NCBI GenBank assembly: GCA_964408085.1
Contig: CAYOYB010000001.1
Span: 62,001-126,000 of the forward strand
Reading direction: 5' to 3'
DNA length: 64,000 bases
DNA from: CAJLIR01 sp964408085
GTDB taxonomy: Bacteria; Bacillota_I; Bacilli_A; RF39; UBA660
Numbering within the stretch: the stretch's first letter is position 1; every line of letters starts with the position of its first letter. A program made the position numbers and the translations under genes. Under the pieces are notes generated by a model that searched no databases, was not told the origin of the DNA, and saw nothing but the letters and a program-made list of their open reading frames with translations. Of this stretch, positions 1 through 8,432 are shown in pieces.

Positions 1-2
1 TT

Positions 3-266
3 TTCTGGAATCCATCAGAAAGTTATATAATATCAGCTAAAAGAATTACAAAAGCATGGGTTGAAGATGGAAAAAGTGGCGCAGGTTTTATGGAAGGAAG
101 TAGTTGTGTTAGTTTTTTATTTACCATTGATAATGTAAAGGTGCGAGTTTATACATTTAAATCAAATCAACGTTGGAAAATGAACAGTGATTATATTTTA
201 ACTGGTATTTCTAAAGCTGATAAAATGGTAAATGTATTAGACACTGCACGTGCTAATGATAAATAA
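3..266 (+). CDS. Unknown protein, C-terminal part (5' end outside window)
   Basis: An open frame runs from the window edge to a TAA at 264-266 and gives 87 residues, ending in TARANDK. It starts before the window, so the N-terminus is not visible. The visible part alternates hydrophobic strands and charged residues (for example SFLFTIDNVKVRVYTF), which suggests a beta-rich fold without membrane segments. I do not recognise the family. The stop overlaps the ATG of the next gene (TAATG), so the two are probably translationally coupled and functionally linked. Confidence 0.6.
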   Translation, partial: FWNPSESYIISAKRITKAWVEDGKSGAGFMEGSSCVSFLFTIDNVKVRVYTFKSNQRWKMNSDYILTGISKADKMVNVLDTARANDK

Positions 267-619
267 TGGGAATAATAAAAAAAATAAAATCTTTCTTTCA
301 CGATGATTGGTGTAGTAATTGCCAAACAGAAATGATAGAAAATTACAAACAATTATTTATGCTACCAATTTCTGTAGGACATTATGTTTCACATAATAAT
401 GCAGAATATTATAAAAAAAATTTAGTAAAAGTTTCTAGTAAAAAGGATATTCCAATAGGTGTATATGCTTGTGGAATAAAGAAGTATCGATGTCAAAAAT
501 GTGGTAATTCTATAGTTCAATTATCAATCTTTCTACCTGTAAGGGACCAAGAAAAATATGAAGAAACTATTTATTTTAAAAATGGTGAATTAGATGCATT
601 TATTGATGATAATAGATAA
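266..619 (+). CDS. Small zinc-ribbon-like protein of unknown function
   Basis: The 117-residue protein has two CxxC knuckles, CSNC near residues 16-19 and CQKC near residues 75-78, spaced as in a four-cysteine zinc ribbon with a long insertion. The N-terminus is basic (MGIIKKIKSFF). There is no signal peptide and no convincing membrane helix. The ATG overlaps the preceding stop (TAATG), so it is read by coupling with the truncated upstream gene. A hairpin terminator follows. The zinc-binding reading comes from the motifs; the biological role is unknown. Confidence 0.65.
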   Translation: MGIIKKIKSFFHDDWCSNCQTEMIENYKQLFMLPISVGHYVSHNNAEYYKKNLVKVSSKKDIPIGVYACGIKKYRCQKCGNSIVQLSIFLPVRDQEKYEETIYFKNGELDAFIDDNR

Positions 620-645
620 AGTAATTATTAAATTTTATGATAATC

Positions 646-676
646 AAAAATATAGGTAAAGATGCCTATATTTTTT
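646..676 (+). terminator. Rho-independent terminator
   Basis: An 11-bp stem (646-656 with 665-675) surrounds an 8-nt loop and runs into T residues. It closes the two-gene unit that enters from the left edge. Confidence 0.7.
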
Positions 677-859
677 ATAAATAATTAAATAAATATTAAT
701 TATGTAAATTTTTTGAATAAGTAATTTTAGATGTTGCTAAAAAATTATTAGTAATAAAGAACCAACTAAATAATACCTCAAATAATAAGATAAATTTAAC
801 TTATTCATTTATTTAAAAAATTTATAGTTTAAAAATGATTAATAAGTAGTATCAAATAT

Positions 860-888
860 TTGCTTTTTAAAGCTAAATATGTTATTAT
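860..888 (+). promoter_or_regulatory. Sigma-A-type promoter for the 913 gene
   Basis: TTGCTT at 860-865 and TATTAT at 883-888 are separated by 17 bp. The start codon follows about 25 bp downstream behind an AAGGAGG site at 899-905. The rest of the gap from 620 to 912 is AT-rich and shows nothing else beyond the upstream terminator. Confidence 0.5.
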
Positions 889-912
889 AACTACTTGTAA
901 GGAGGAACTGAT

Positions 913-1284
913 ATGGCGATTAAATCTAGTGGAGAATTCAAGGAAATAAAGCACCAAAATTACAAGAGTATTAGAGAATTCCAGGAAATGATGTACCAAT
1001 ATGGCTTTATTTATGATTATGAATTTTGTGGTTATATTAAAGAAGGATATGGAATGTTTTTAACAAATACTGATAAATTTGATAATAATGAAAATTATTT
1101 AGAAAAAATGCAAAATGATAAATCTTATAGAGAATATTTAAATAGAGGTTTTGAACTGGTAATTGGACCTGCAGCACCAGCAGATAATGGAAAATTCTAT
1201 TCTAAATTTGCAGTTTATATAAAAAATTATGAAATTAAGCCAAAAAACAAAAGTTATTCCAAAAAGCATACAAAAAAATTATAA
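913..1284 (+). CDS. Unknown 123-residue protein
   Basis: This is a monocistronic gene with its own promoter, a strong AAGGAGG ribosome site and a hairpin terminator directly on its stop codon. The protein is soluble in appearance, rich in Tyr and Lys, with a central GYGMFLTNTDKF stretch and a very basic tail (KPKNKSYSKKHTKKL) that could bind nucleic acid. No family was recognised. Its 3' flank (terminator plus about 90 bp) resembles that of the HipA-like gene at 2488-3393, including an exact 21-bp match. That ties it to the same accessory island. Confidence 0.6.
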   Translation: MAIKSSGEFKEIKHQNYKSIREFQEMMYQYGFIYDYEFCGYIKEGYGMFLTNTDKFDNNENYLEKMQNDKSYREYLNRGFELVIGPAAPADNGKFYSKFAVYIKNYEIKPKNKSYSKKHTKKL

Positions 1285-1313
1285 GGGAACACACAGCTGT
1301 TTCCTTATTTTGT
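1281..1313 (+). terminator. Rho-independent terminator
   Basis: An 11-bp stem with one G-T pair (1281-1291 with 1298-1308) has a 6-nt loop and is followed by TTTTGTT. The stem overlaps the stop codon. Its AAGG...CCTT core is closely similar to the terminator at 3392. Confidence 0.7.
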
Positions 1314-1350
1314 TATACAATAAATGTTGAGATAATATCATTAAAAATCG

Positions 1351-1371
1351 AAATGTATCATTTAGTGTTAT
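1351..1371 (+). repeat. 21-bp direct repeat, copy 1
   Basis: The sequence starting AAATGTATCATTTAG is identical over 21 bp to 3461-3481. It lies 66 bp after a stop codon here and 67 bp after a stop codon in the other copy, and similar terminators precede both copies. Confidence 0.75.
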
Positions 1372-1565
1372 CTAATATTAATAAATTTAGCAAAATGGAT
1401 AAAAACTAATGCAATATACTAAATCTAAAAATAAATTTTGTTCCCCAAAATTTTTAACATTTCCTAATTTTATTAACATATTACAATGGAGTTAAGAAAG
1501 AAAAGATGGACTGAATATGAAAATAGAAGAGTAAAATTACCTGTATGTATCTTTCATAAGTTTAT

Positions 1566-1594
1566 TTGACATAAATATTTATTTAATATAGAAT
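1566..1594 (+). promoter_or_regulatory. Sigma-A promoter for the kinase-like operon
   Basis: A perfect -35 TTGACA (1566-1571), a 17-bp spacer and TAGAAT (1589-1594) precede a TGGAGG ribosome site at about 1605 and the ATG at 1617. Confidence 0.65.
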
Positions 1595-1616
1595 ATAACC
1601 TCAATGGAGGAATTAT

Positions 1617-2448
1617 ATGTTTATTAAAATGAATGAATTAAATCAAATGGTACCTGATATTAAAGGTGAAAACTCTAATATATATTATCTATCTGAGTTC
1701 TATTTAGCCAAAAGATTTTTAAATTGTTATGGTATGCAAAAGGAACATAAATTTCAAAGATATCAGATTGCTAAAAATATGAAGGAAATAGATGGGTTAT
1801 CTTTACCTATAGATATTTTAGAAACTGAACAAGGATTTTGTGGTTATATTGAACCAGTTATACCAGGAACATTTTCTAATGATTTAATAGATTTTGGTGA
1901 TTTTGTGAATGATAATTGCTATAATATTACATTAGAACAACTATCTTCATATATTATAAATTGTTTAGAAATAGTTGAAAAAAAGTAATAATAACGGTAT
2001 TGTGAATCCTGATATGTCAACTAGAGGTAATGTAAAATATAATAAAAGTAATGGTAGCGTTTATTTTACTGATTACCAAGATATGCAAATTTTAGATATA
2101 CCAACGACTACGATAAGTTCATTTATTATAGAAGATCCAATAATAGACACTCCAAAATATTATAATAATGGATTTTATACAACTAATATAGATTTATATA
2201 CGTTAACTATTAGATTTTTCTATTATGCATCTAAAATAAAAGTGCCTAGGGCAATTGCAACATTTGATATAAAAGAGTTATTAGAACATGCTGGCATATC
2301 CAATACGTATTTTGGTGACTGTATGAGAATTTTATATGATCCAAAAAAAGACAATTTAAATATTAGGGAAGCAATTATACAATTGCGTAATGAATATGAA
2401 CTTACACCATTTAAACTTGGAGAGGCTAGAAAATTTGTTAAGAAGTAA
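1617..2448 (+). pseudogene. Kinase-fold gene split by a +1 frameshift at an A7 run
   Basis: Two adjoining frames, 1617-1988 (123 residues) and about 1975-2448, read as the two halves of one protein of roughly 275 residues. The first half looks like a kinase N-lobe: a short beta region, FYLAKRFL with a candidate Lys, then GFCGYIEPVIPGTF, which resembles a hinge. The second half begins just after the break with GIVNPDMSTRGNV and VYFTDYQDMQ. These resemble the catalytic-loop Asp/Asn and the DFG-like Asp of protein-kinase-like folds. The frames meet at seven A residues (1978-1984); reading six would join them. The gene may be broken, slippage-read, or carry a sequencing error. The second frame has only a TTG (1975) and no good ribosome site, which argues against an independent gene. 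It is probably co-transcribed with the HipA-like gene 39 bp downstream. Confidence 0.55.
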
Positions 2449-2487
2449 TATTATTATTGAATTAAAAAATTTAGGAGTGTGTATTAT

Positions 2488-3393
2488 ATGACTAGAATAG
2501 CTGGATTTGTTGATATAAGTAAAATTTTACAAGAAATAGGTGTAGATACAACAAATTTTGAAAGTATTTTTAAAAGTCCACTTATTGATAGAATTTGTGG
2601 TAGTAGATATCATTTTTCATTTAATTATAATGGTGACAAATATTTCTTTAAAATAAATGACTATAATAATGATGATTATAATGTATATAGTGTATACAAT
2701 GAATTAATAGTAGAAGAATTAGCTAGAGATTATGGGATTCCTTGTATTGATTATGATTTAGCAATATTAGGAACTTACCAAGGTGTTTTATCTAAAAATT
2801 TTGAATTAGAGAATGTAAATTATATTTATGGATATGATTTATTGGATAATTATGAAAAAAACACTGGAAATTTTGCTCCTAACACTTTACAAAATATATG
2901 GTGTGTTCTAGAATATAGATATCAAAATCAATTTAATAAAAGAGAAATCATTATTAATTTAATGAAAAAAATAGTGGATATTTATTTGTTTGATGTAATT
3001 ACTTGTCAAAGTGATAGACATTCTGGTAATTGGCAAATCATGGAATCTGATAATAATATAGATATTGCTCCTCTTTATGATAATGAATGTATTTTAAAAC
3101 GACGCCTATATATGGCAACAGTTGCTTTAACAATGCGTGAAGGAGACCAATCACTTTGGGAATCAATTAAACAATTTCAAAATATTAGTAGTGAGGAATA
3201 TACAGATATAATAAAAGAAAAAATATGGATTATTAGTAATGATAATCTAAAAACAGTATTTGAAAGAGTTGAAAATAAAATAGGATGTGTTCTTCCAGAT
3301 AAATACAAGTATCATTTATCTGTCAATTATCAAGCTCACAAAAAAATGCTAGAAAATTTATTTGGTTTGAATAATAAGTTAAAAAAATTATAA
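2488..3393 (+). CDS. HipA-like kinase, paralogue 1
   Basis: The 301-residue protein carries a C-lobe signature typical of HipA/PI3K-related kinases. FDVITCQSDRHSGNW (about residues 169-182) includes a catalytic Asp176, His178 and Asn181, and APLYDNE (about 194-200) supplies a metal-binding Asp198. KYFFK around residues 51-55 offers an N-lobe Lys, and NELIVEELA the alpha-C Glu. The annotated start is ATG 2488, because AGGAG at 2473-2477 lies 10 bp before it; an upstream in-frame GTG at 2479 is too close. It follows the broken kinase-like gene by 39 bp and is probably in the same operon. The relative at 3733 shares motif order and length. HipA family members phosphorylate proteins, but the target here is unknown and no HipB-like antitoxin is adjacent. 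Confidence 0.65.
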   Translation: MTRIAGFVDISKILQEIGVDTTNFESIFKSPLIDRICGSRYHFSFNYNGDKYFFKINDYNNDDYNVYSVYNELIVEELARDYGIPCIDYDLAILGTYQGVLSKNFELENVNYIYGYDLLDNYEKNTGNFAPNTLQNIWCVLEYRYQNQFNKREIIINLMKKIVDIYLFDVITCQSDRHSGNWQIMESDNNIDIAPLYDNECILKRRLYMATVALTMREGDQSLWESIKQFQNISSEEYTDIIKEKIWIISNDNLKTVFERVENKIGCVLPDKYKYHLSVNYQAHKKMLENLFGLNNKLKKL

Positions 3394-3420
3394 GGAAACA
3401 TATAGAGGTTTCCTTGTTTT
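3392..3420 (+). terminator. Rho-independent terminator
   Basis: AAGGAAAC (3392-3399) pairs with GTTTCCTT (3408-3415) over an 8-nt loop, followed by GTTTTG. It is nearly the same hairpin as the one at 1281. Confidence 0.65.
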
Positions 3421-3460
3421 GTTTTAAGATAAGTGATAAAATATATATTATTAGAAATTT

Positions 3461-3481
3461 AAATGTATCATTTAGTGTTAT
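3461..3481 (+). repeat. 21-bp direct repeat, copy 2
   Basis: It is identical to 1351-1371 over 21 bp and lies at nearly the same distance from its upstream stop codon. This suggests that the 3' flank was duplicated along with, or exchanged between, genes of the island. Confidence 0.75.
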
Positions 3482-3670
3482 TTAGTAAATTTGTGGCCGA
3501 AATTCATTTTTATTCGTGCCCACTTTTTTTTCCTACAAATTCATAATATAAAGCATAATAGAACTGATTAATTTTCAGCTATTTTTTATACCCATACATA
3601 GTCATTTTATTTTTATAGTTTAAGAAAAGTAGGAATATGTAATAGTACAAATGCAAAGTTATAATTATTA

Positions 3671-3699
3671 TTTACAAGAAATATGATGTATGTTATAAT
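3671..3699 (+). promoter_or_regulatory. Sigma-A promoter for the second HipA-like gene
   Basis: TTTACA (3671-3676) and TATAAT (3694-3699) are 17 bp apart. The ATG at 3733 has GGAG at 3720-3723. Having its own promoter separates this gene from the first paralogue. Confidence 0.65.
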
Positions 3700-3732
3700 A
3701 CTTTATAATAAAGTTTATGGAGAAAAAGATAA

Positions 3733-4653
3733 ATGAGAAGAGTAGATGGATTTCTTGTATTAGATGAAATTATTGGTTTAAAAGCAATACAAAATTTGGA
3801 AAATATAGAAGATTGGGAAACGTTTTTTAATGAGAATGCTAATGTTACGGTAATTAAAAGCTATTATAATCGCCAAATAGTTTTATCATTTGAATACGAA
3901 GGAAAAAAGTATTTTTGGAAATATGAGAAATCAATAAATCCATATAATGAATTAGTAGCTGCCGAAATAGCAGAAGATTTAAAGATGCCACACGTTTCTT
4001 ATGATTTGGCTTGTATTGGGATGGTAAAGGGAATAATATCTCAAGATTTTAAAATTTCTGAAGCAGAGTATATTGATGGCGAAAAAATTCTTCAAGGTCA
4101 ATATGATTTATCATTCCAAGCTCCTCATAATAATTTAGATGATATTTGGTATGCATTAGAATATCGATATAATAAAGAGAAAAATATGCAAGAAATAGTT
4201 GGCAACATTATGCTGAAGCTTGTTCAAGTTTTTATTTTTGATATTTTAACGGGTCAAAATGATCGACATTCAAGTAATTGGGGAGTGGTTGAACAAGATG
4301 GGAAAGATCCAGATTTACAAATCCTATATGATAATGCTCATATTCTAAGTCTTGATTATATTCCTGCTATTTCTAAAGTCGCTTTGAAAACATATGACAA
4401 CCAAAAATCTTATTTAGAAGATGATTTGCTATCTTTTCTTTGTGATAGTAGTATTGAGTTTGTTCAAATGATTTATGATAGTCTTTGGGTAATAAATGAA
4501 GAAAATTTACGAAGTATATTTAAAAGAATTGAAACAAAAATTGGCAATAAAATGCCACAGATAGATAAAGAAATATATATAAATAAATTTGCAGAACAAA
4601 AAGATTATATTATGGATATAATGGAGAAGGCTAAAAAAGGCAAAAACAAATAA
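3733..4653 (+). CDS. HipA-like kinase, paralogue 2
   Basis: The 306-residue protein is a diverged paralogue of the gene at 2488. It has KKYFWK with a candidate N-lobe Lys63, NELVAAEIAED for the alpha-C region, FDILTGQNDRHSSNWGVV (Asp177, His179, Asn182) and ILYDNAH (Asp200). These are the catalytic-loop and metal-binding positions expected in HipA/PI3K-related folds. All key residues appear intact, so it may be an active Ser/Thr kinase, but this is inferred from motifs only. The gene is monocistronic with its own promoter. No small DNA-binding antitoxin partner is adjacent, unlike classical hipBA. Only a weak hairpin (near 4691-4715) follows the stop. Confidence 0.65.
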   Translation: MRRVDGFLVLDEIIGLKAIQNLENIEDWETFFNENANVTVIKSYYNRQIVLSFEYEGKKYFWKYEKSINPYNELVAAEIAEDLKMPHVSYDLACIGMVKGIISQDFKISEAEYIDGEKILQGQYDLSFQAPHNNLDDIWYALEYRYNKEKNMQEIVGNIMLKLVQVFIFDILTGQNDRHSSNWGVVEQDGKDPDLQILYDNAHILSLDYIPAISKVALKTYDNQKSYLEDDLLSFLCDSSIEFVQMIYDSLWVINEENLRSIFKRIETKIGNKMPQIDKEIYINKFAEQKDYIMDIMEKAKKGKNK

Positions 4654-4922
4654 TTTCAATATCAGGAATTTTTGACTTTTGAAATAACACAATAAAGCTT
4701 CTCCATTGTTTTTTTAAGAAATAAATGATAAAATATATAATTCAAAAGACTATATAGTTTTATTTCGTATTTTTTAGTAATGAAAAAATTGTGACTTTTA
4801 TTCGTGTATGATTTGTGTAAGTTAATTTTTGATACAAAATCATAGAATAATACGATTCCGTTTATAAATTACAAGAATTTTTGGTTTACTATAATCATAG
4901 TACAAATAGATAGGAGAGCAAA

Positions 4923-6872
4923 ATGTTCAATTTAGTATCAAATTATAAACCAAGTGGAGACCAACCACAAGCAATAGAAGAGCTAGTAAAAGGAATAAAA
5001 GATGGAAAAAAAGATCAAGTTTTACTTGGTGCAACAGGAACAGGTAAAACATTTACAATAGCTAATGTAATAAAAGAAGTTAATAAACCTACACTAGTAC
5101 TTGCTCATAATAAAACTTTAGCTGGCCAGTTATATGGTGAATTAAAGGAATTATTTCCTGATAATCATGTTGAATATTTTGTTTCCTATTATGATTATTA
5201 CCAACCAGAAGCATATGTTGCTAAAACAGATACCTATATTGAGAAAGATGCTTCTATTAATGATGAGATAGATGAACTTAGACACTCAGCAACTTCTTCA
5301 TTATTAAAATATGATGATGTCATTGTCGTATCCTCAGTATCATGTATATATGGTATTGGTGAAATCGAAGAATATAAAAAGAAAATGTTGACACTTGCAG
5401 TTGATGATGAGATAGATAGAGATCAAGTTTTAGAGAAATTAATTGATATGTTATATGAAAGAAATAATATTGATTTAAAACGTGGTACCTTTCGTGTTAG
5501 AGGCGATGTATTAGAAATTATTCCTATAAATCAACATGGAAAAGGAATTAGAATTGATTTTTTTGGCGATACTGTTGAAAAAATTTCTGAATTTGATATT
5601 TTAACAGGGGTTGTTGTGAATAATAAAAAAGCAATATCGATTTTTCCAGCTAGTCATTTCGTAACAAGTGAAGAAAAGATTAAATTAGCAGTAAAAAATA
5701 TAAAATTAGAATTAGAGGAACAATTAAAATACTTTAAAGAGAATAATAAACTTTTAGAATATCAACGATTAATGGAAAGAACTAATTATGATATGGAAAT
5801 GTTAAGTGAAACAGGTAGTTGCCGTGGTGTTGAAAATTATTCCAGACATTTAGCTCTTAAAGAGCCAGGAGCAACCCCAACTACTTTAATTGATTTCTTT
5901 GGTAAAGATTTTTTAATGATTATTGACGAATCTCACGTAACAGTTCCACAAGTTAGAGGAATGTATAATGGTGATAGAGCAAGAAAATCTGTTTTAGTTG
6001 ATTATGGTTTTAGACTACCTAGTGCTTTAGATAATCGTCCTTTAAAATTTGAAGAATTTGAACAAAAGATTAACCAAATTATCTATGTTTCAGCAACACC
6101 TGGTGATTATGAAAAAGAAAAATGTGAAAATAAAGTAGTAGAACAAATAATTAGACCAACAGGTCTTTTAGATCCAACAATTGAAATTAGAAAAACTGAA
6201 GGTCAAATTGATGATTTAATTGAAGAAATCAATAAGCGAATTGATAAAAACGAAAGAACATTAATAACAACACTGACAATTCGTATGGCAGAAGAACTTA
6301 GTACATATTTAAAAAATATTGATATAAAAGTTGCTTACTTACATAGTGAAGTAAAAACTTTAGAAAGAATGAAAATAATTCGTGATTTAAGATTAGGAAA
6401 ATATGATGTCTTAGTTGGAATTAATCTTTTACGAGAAGGAATTGATATACCAGAAGTAAGTTTAATTGCGATTATGGATGCTGATAAACAAGGTTTTTTA
6501 AGAAGTGAGCGAAGTTTAATCCAAACCATTGGTCGTGCAGCAAGGAATGCAAATGGTCATGTTATCATGTATGCTGATATAATTAGTGATTCAATGAAAT
6601 TAGCTATCGATGAAACAGAGAGAAGAAGAACTATTCAACAAAAATATAATAAAGATAATAATATTACTCCAAAAACAATTATCAAAGAAATTCGTGATGT
6701 TATTAGTATTAATGAAGAAAAAACAGAAGCAGAAGCTACAAATCTTTCAAAAGAAGAAAAACAAAAAATGATAGAAAAAATTGAAAGTGAAATGCGTGAA
6801 GCTGCTCGTAATCTTGAATTTGAAAGAGCTACAGAATTAAGAGATATTTTATTTGAATTGAAAAGTGAATAA
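4923..6872 (+). CDS. uvrB: UvrABC excision nuclease subunit B
   Basis: UvrB is the damage-verifying DEAD-like helicase of nucleotide excision repair; it is loaded by UvrA and recruits UvrC. The 649-residue protein is full length. It has the Walker A GATGTGKT (about residues 38-45), the beta-hairpin region VSYYDYYQPEAY, the DEAD-like box IIDESH, helicase motif VI (QTIGRAARN) and a C-terminal UvrC-binding coiled coil ending in LEFERATELRDILFEL. A TATAAT at 4890-4895 precedes a GGAGAG ribosome site before ATG 4923. No LexA box was found upstream. uvrA is not adjacent, so uvrB stands alone here. Confidence 0.97.
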   Translation: MFNLVSNYKPSGDQPQAIEELVKGIKDGKKDQVLLGATGTGKTFTIANVIKEVNKPTLVLAHNKTLAGQLYGELKELFPDNHVEYFVSYYDYYQPEAYVAKTDTYIEKDASINDEIDELRHSATSSLLKYDDVIVVSSVSCIYGIGEIEEYKKKMLTLAVDDEIDRDQVLEKLIDMLYERNNIDLKRGTFRVRGDVLEIIPINQHGKGIRIDFFGDTVEKISEFDILTGVVVNNKKAISIFPASHFVTSEEKIKLAVKNIKLELEEQLKYFKENNKLLEYQRLMERTNYDMEMLSETGSCRGVENYSRHLALKEPGATPTTLIDFFGKDFLMIIDESHVTVPQVRGMYNGDRARKSVLVDYGFRLPSALDNRPLKFEEFEQKINQIIYVSATPGDYEKEKCENKVVEQIIRPTGLLDPTIEIRKTEGQIDDLIEEINKRIDKNERTLITTLTIRMAEELSTYLKNIDIKVAYLHSEVKTLERMKIIRDLRLGKYDVLVGINLLREGIDIPEVSLIAIMDADKQGFLRSERSLIQTIGRAARNANGHVIMYADIISDSMKLAIDETERRRTIQQKYNKDNNITPKTIIKEIRDVISINEEKTEAEATNLSKEEKQKMIEKIESEMREAARNLEFERATELRDILFELKSE

Positions 6873-7094
6873 CTTTACAAAAACTGACAACGTATTTACA
6901 AATATCGAAATATTTGTTAAAATCATCAAAAATAATTGTGTTAGTAACATTAAAAAATGGTAATATTTTTATAAATTATATATATTTCTGTTAAAAATTA
7001 TAAAAAAATTAGAATATGTAAAGCGTATTAGAAAATTTTAGTTGGGAAATATTAAAAAATAAAATATAATTAAATAGATTTTTATAAATTTAAG

Positions 7095-7118
7095 AACGAA
7101 CAAAAATGTTCGTTTTTT
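7095..7118 (+). terminator. Rho-independent terminator
   Basis: AACGAACA pairs with TGTTCGTT across an AAAA loop and runs into six T residues. It lies 220 bp after uvrB and just before the yvlD-lgt promoter. Confidence 0.75.
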
Positions 7119-7135
7119 GGCTTCTATTTTTTCGT

Positions 7136-7163
7136 TTGCATATTCGCCAATAAATGGTATAAT
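7136..7163 (+). promoter_or_regulatory. Sigma-A promoter of the yvlD-lgt operon
   Basis: TTGCAT (7136-7141) and TATAAT (7158-7163) are 16 bp apart, directly upstream of the AGGAG site at 7169-7173. Confidence 0.65.
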
Positions 7164-7182
7164 AAATTAGGAGATGAATTTA

Positions 7183-7617
7183 ATGAAAAATAGAGAATTA
7201 AAACGAGACAATAAAAAATTTAATTCTATTTTTGATTGGATTTTACGTATGATTGGTTATGCACTTATTTTAATTTGCATATCAACAATTTTAGGCAGTG
7301 ATAAATCCATTTATATTGATCCAAGTTATTTTGGTCTTTGGGGACTATTAACAGCTATTTTTATTTATATTTTAAATAAAACAATTAAGCCACTTATTGT
7401 TTGGTTAACCTTACCTTTGACAGGATTAACACTTGGACTTTTTTATCCTTTAATTAATGTTTTCATTTTAAAACTAGTAGATTTTATTTTGCTATCACAT
7501 TTTGATATAACTGGTGGTATATTTATGAGTTTTTTTGTAGCTATTTTAATTTCTATTTTAAATATTATTATGGATAGTATTATTTTTAAAGGTATTCTTG
7601 GTAAGGAGGAGAAATAA
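7183..7617 (+). CDS. yvlD: YvlD-like four-TM membrane protein (phage holin family 4)
   Basis: The 144-residue protein has about four hydrophobic segments and the pattern of the YvlD/phage_holin_4_2 family (IKPLIVWLTLPLTGLTLGLFYPLINVFIL). In Bacillus subtilis yvlD lies just upstream of hprK and lgt, and here it is followed directly by lgt, which supports the call. The start is placed at ATG 7183, nine bases after AGGAG (7169-7173); the in-frame ATG at 7174 touches the ribosome site. Its stop overlaps the lgt start (TAATG). The molecular function of this family is not established; a role in membrane or envelope stress is suggested for the Bacillus operon. Confidence 0.8.
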   Translation: MKNRELKRDNKKFNSIFDWILRMIGYALILICISTILGSDKSIYIDPSYFGLWGLLTAIFIYILNKTIKPLIVWLTLPLTGLTLGLFYPLINVFILKLVDFILLSHFDITGGIFMSFFVAILISILNIIMDSIIFKGILGKEEK

Positions 7618-8432
7618 TGAATCCAATTTTATTAGATTTAGGTGTTATTAAAATATATTGGTATTCTGTTATGATTTTTATTGCTTTATTAGTTGGAGGC
7701 GTTTTAGCTTTAAAAGAAGCAAAAAAATGGAAAATTCCAGAAGATTTAATGATAAATTACTTTTTCTTTTTAGTTCCTTTAACGTTAATAGGAGCAAGAC
7801 TTTATTATGTTTTATTTAATTTAGATTACTATAGTACTGATGTTTTAGCTATTTTGCGTGTTTGGGAAGGTGGATTAGCTATTCATGGGGGAATTATAGC
7901 TGGCATTTTATGGACTTTATTTTATACTAAGAAATATAAAGTTAATTTTTTTCGTATGGCTGATATAATGGTTGTTAGCTTAATTATTGGACAAGCGATT
8001 GGTCGTTGGGGAAATTTCTTTAATCAAGAGGCTTATGGTCCAGTAACTACTTTAGATTTTTTGAACAGATTACATTTACCAAAATTTATTATTGATAATA
8101 TGTATATTAGTGGAGCATACCATCAACCAACATTCTTATATGAATCATTATGGTGTTTAATTGGTTTTGTTTTATTATTAGTAATAAGAAGATATAAATA
8201 TATTAAAATTGGTCAAGTAACTAGTTTATATTTTATTTGGTATGGAATTGGTCGTTTCTTAATTGAATCCTTACGTACTGATAGTTTAATGTTAGGTAGT
8301 TTTAAAATGGCTCAATTAGTATCACTATTAATGATTATAATTGGTTTAATTTTAATGCTAATGTTCCAAAAGAAATCTGTATTTAAAAATCAATATAATA
8401 ATAGGGAGAATACAAATGACATCAATTTTTGA
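7617..8432 (+). CDS. lgt: Prolipoprotein diacylglyceryl transferase
   Basis: Lgt transfers diacylglycerol from phosphatidylglycerol to the lipobox cysteine of prolipoproteins in the cytoplasmic membrane, before signal peptidase II acts. The 271-residue protein is multi-spanning and shows the family motifs GGLAIHGGIIAG and GRWGNFFNQEAYG, the latter containing the essential Arg and Asn. Two C-terminal helices end in a short polar tail. It starts inside the yvlD stop (TAATG), and its own 3' end overlaps the next gene by 17 bp. The operon is therefore tightly coupled. Confidence 0.96.
   Translation: MNPILLDLGVIKIYWYSVMIFIALLVGGVLALKEAKKWKIPEDLMINYFFFLVPLTLIGARLYYVLFNLDYYSTDVLAILRVWEGGLAIHGGIIAGILWTLFYTKKYKVNFFRMADIMVVSLIIGQAIGRWGNFFNQEAYGPVTTLDFLNRLHLPKFIIDNMYISGAYHQPTFLYESLWCLIGFVLLLVIRRYKYIKIGQVTSLYFIWYGIGRFLIESLRTDSLMLGSFKMAQLVSLLMIIIGLILMLMFQKKSVFKNQYNNRENTNDINF

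Larger units (their letters stand above)
1285..1616. other. 332-bp non-coding gap with repeat and promoter
   Basis: The gap holds the terminator of the previous gene, then a 21-bp sequence at 1351-1371 found again at 3461-3481, an AT-rich stretch without a credible ORF, and the promoter at 1566-1594 for the next gene. Confidence 0.5.
3394..3732. other. 339-bp non-coding gap with duplicated flank
   Basis: After the terminator come the second copy of the 21-bp repeat and an AT-rich stretch including TTTTATTCGTG (near 3508), which recurs after the second HipA-like gene near 4797. The gap ends with the promoter at 3671-3699. No ORF is supported. Confidence 0.5.
6873..7182. other. 310-bp non-coding gap after uvrB
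   Basis: The gap contains an 8-bp perfect inverted repeat with a CGAA loop at 6898-6917 (not followed by a T-run), AT-rich sequence without a credible ORF, a clear terminator at 7095-7118 and the promoter of the next operon at 7136-7163. A small RNA ending at the 7095 terminator is possible but unproven. Confidence 0.4.

Noticed and set aside
4691..4715. Terminator after the second HipA-like gene
   Set aside because: Only a 5-bp ACAAT/ATTGT stem with a long loop could be drawn, although a T-run follows; too weak to list.
6898..6917. 8-bp inverted repeat with CGAA loop after uvrB as a terminator
   Set aside because: It is not followed by a T-run; it may be an operator or a chance hairpin, so it is mentioned only in the gap description.
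7095..7118. CGAAC...GTTCG resembling a Bacillus LexA/DinR box near uvrB
   Set aside because: The spacer is six bases rather than four, the site lies after uvrB, and stem, loop and T-run describe a terminator better.
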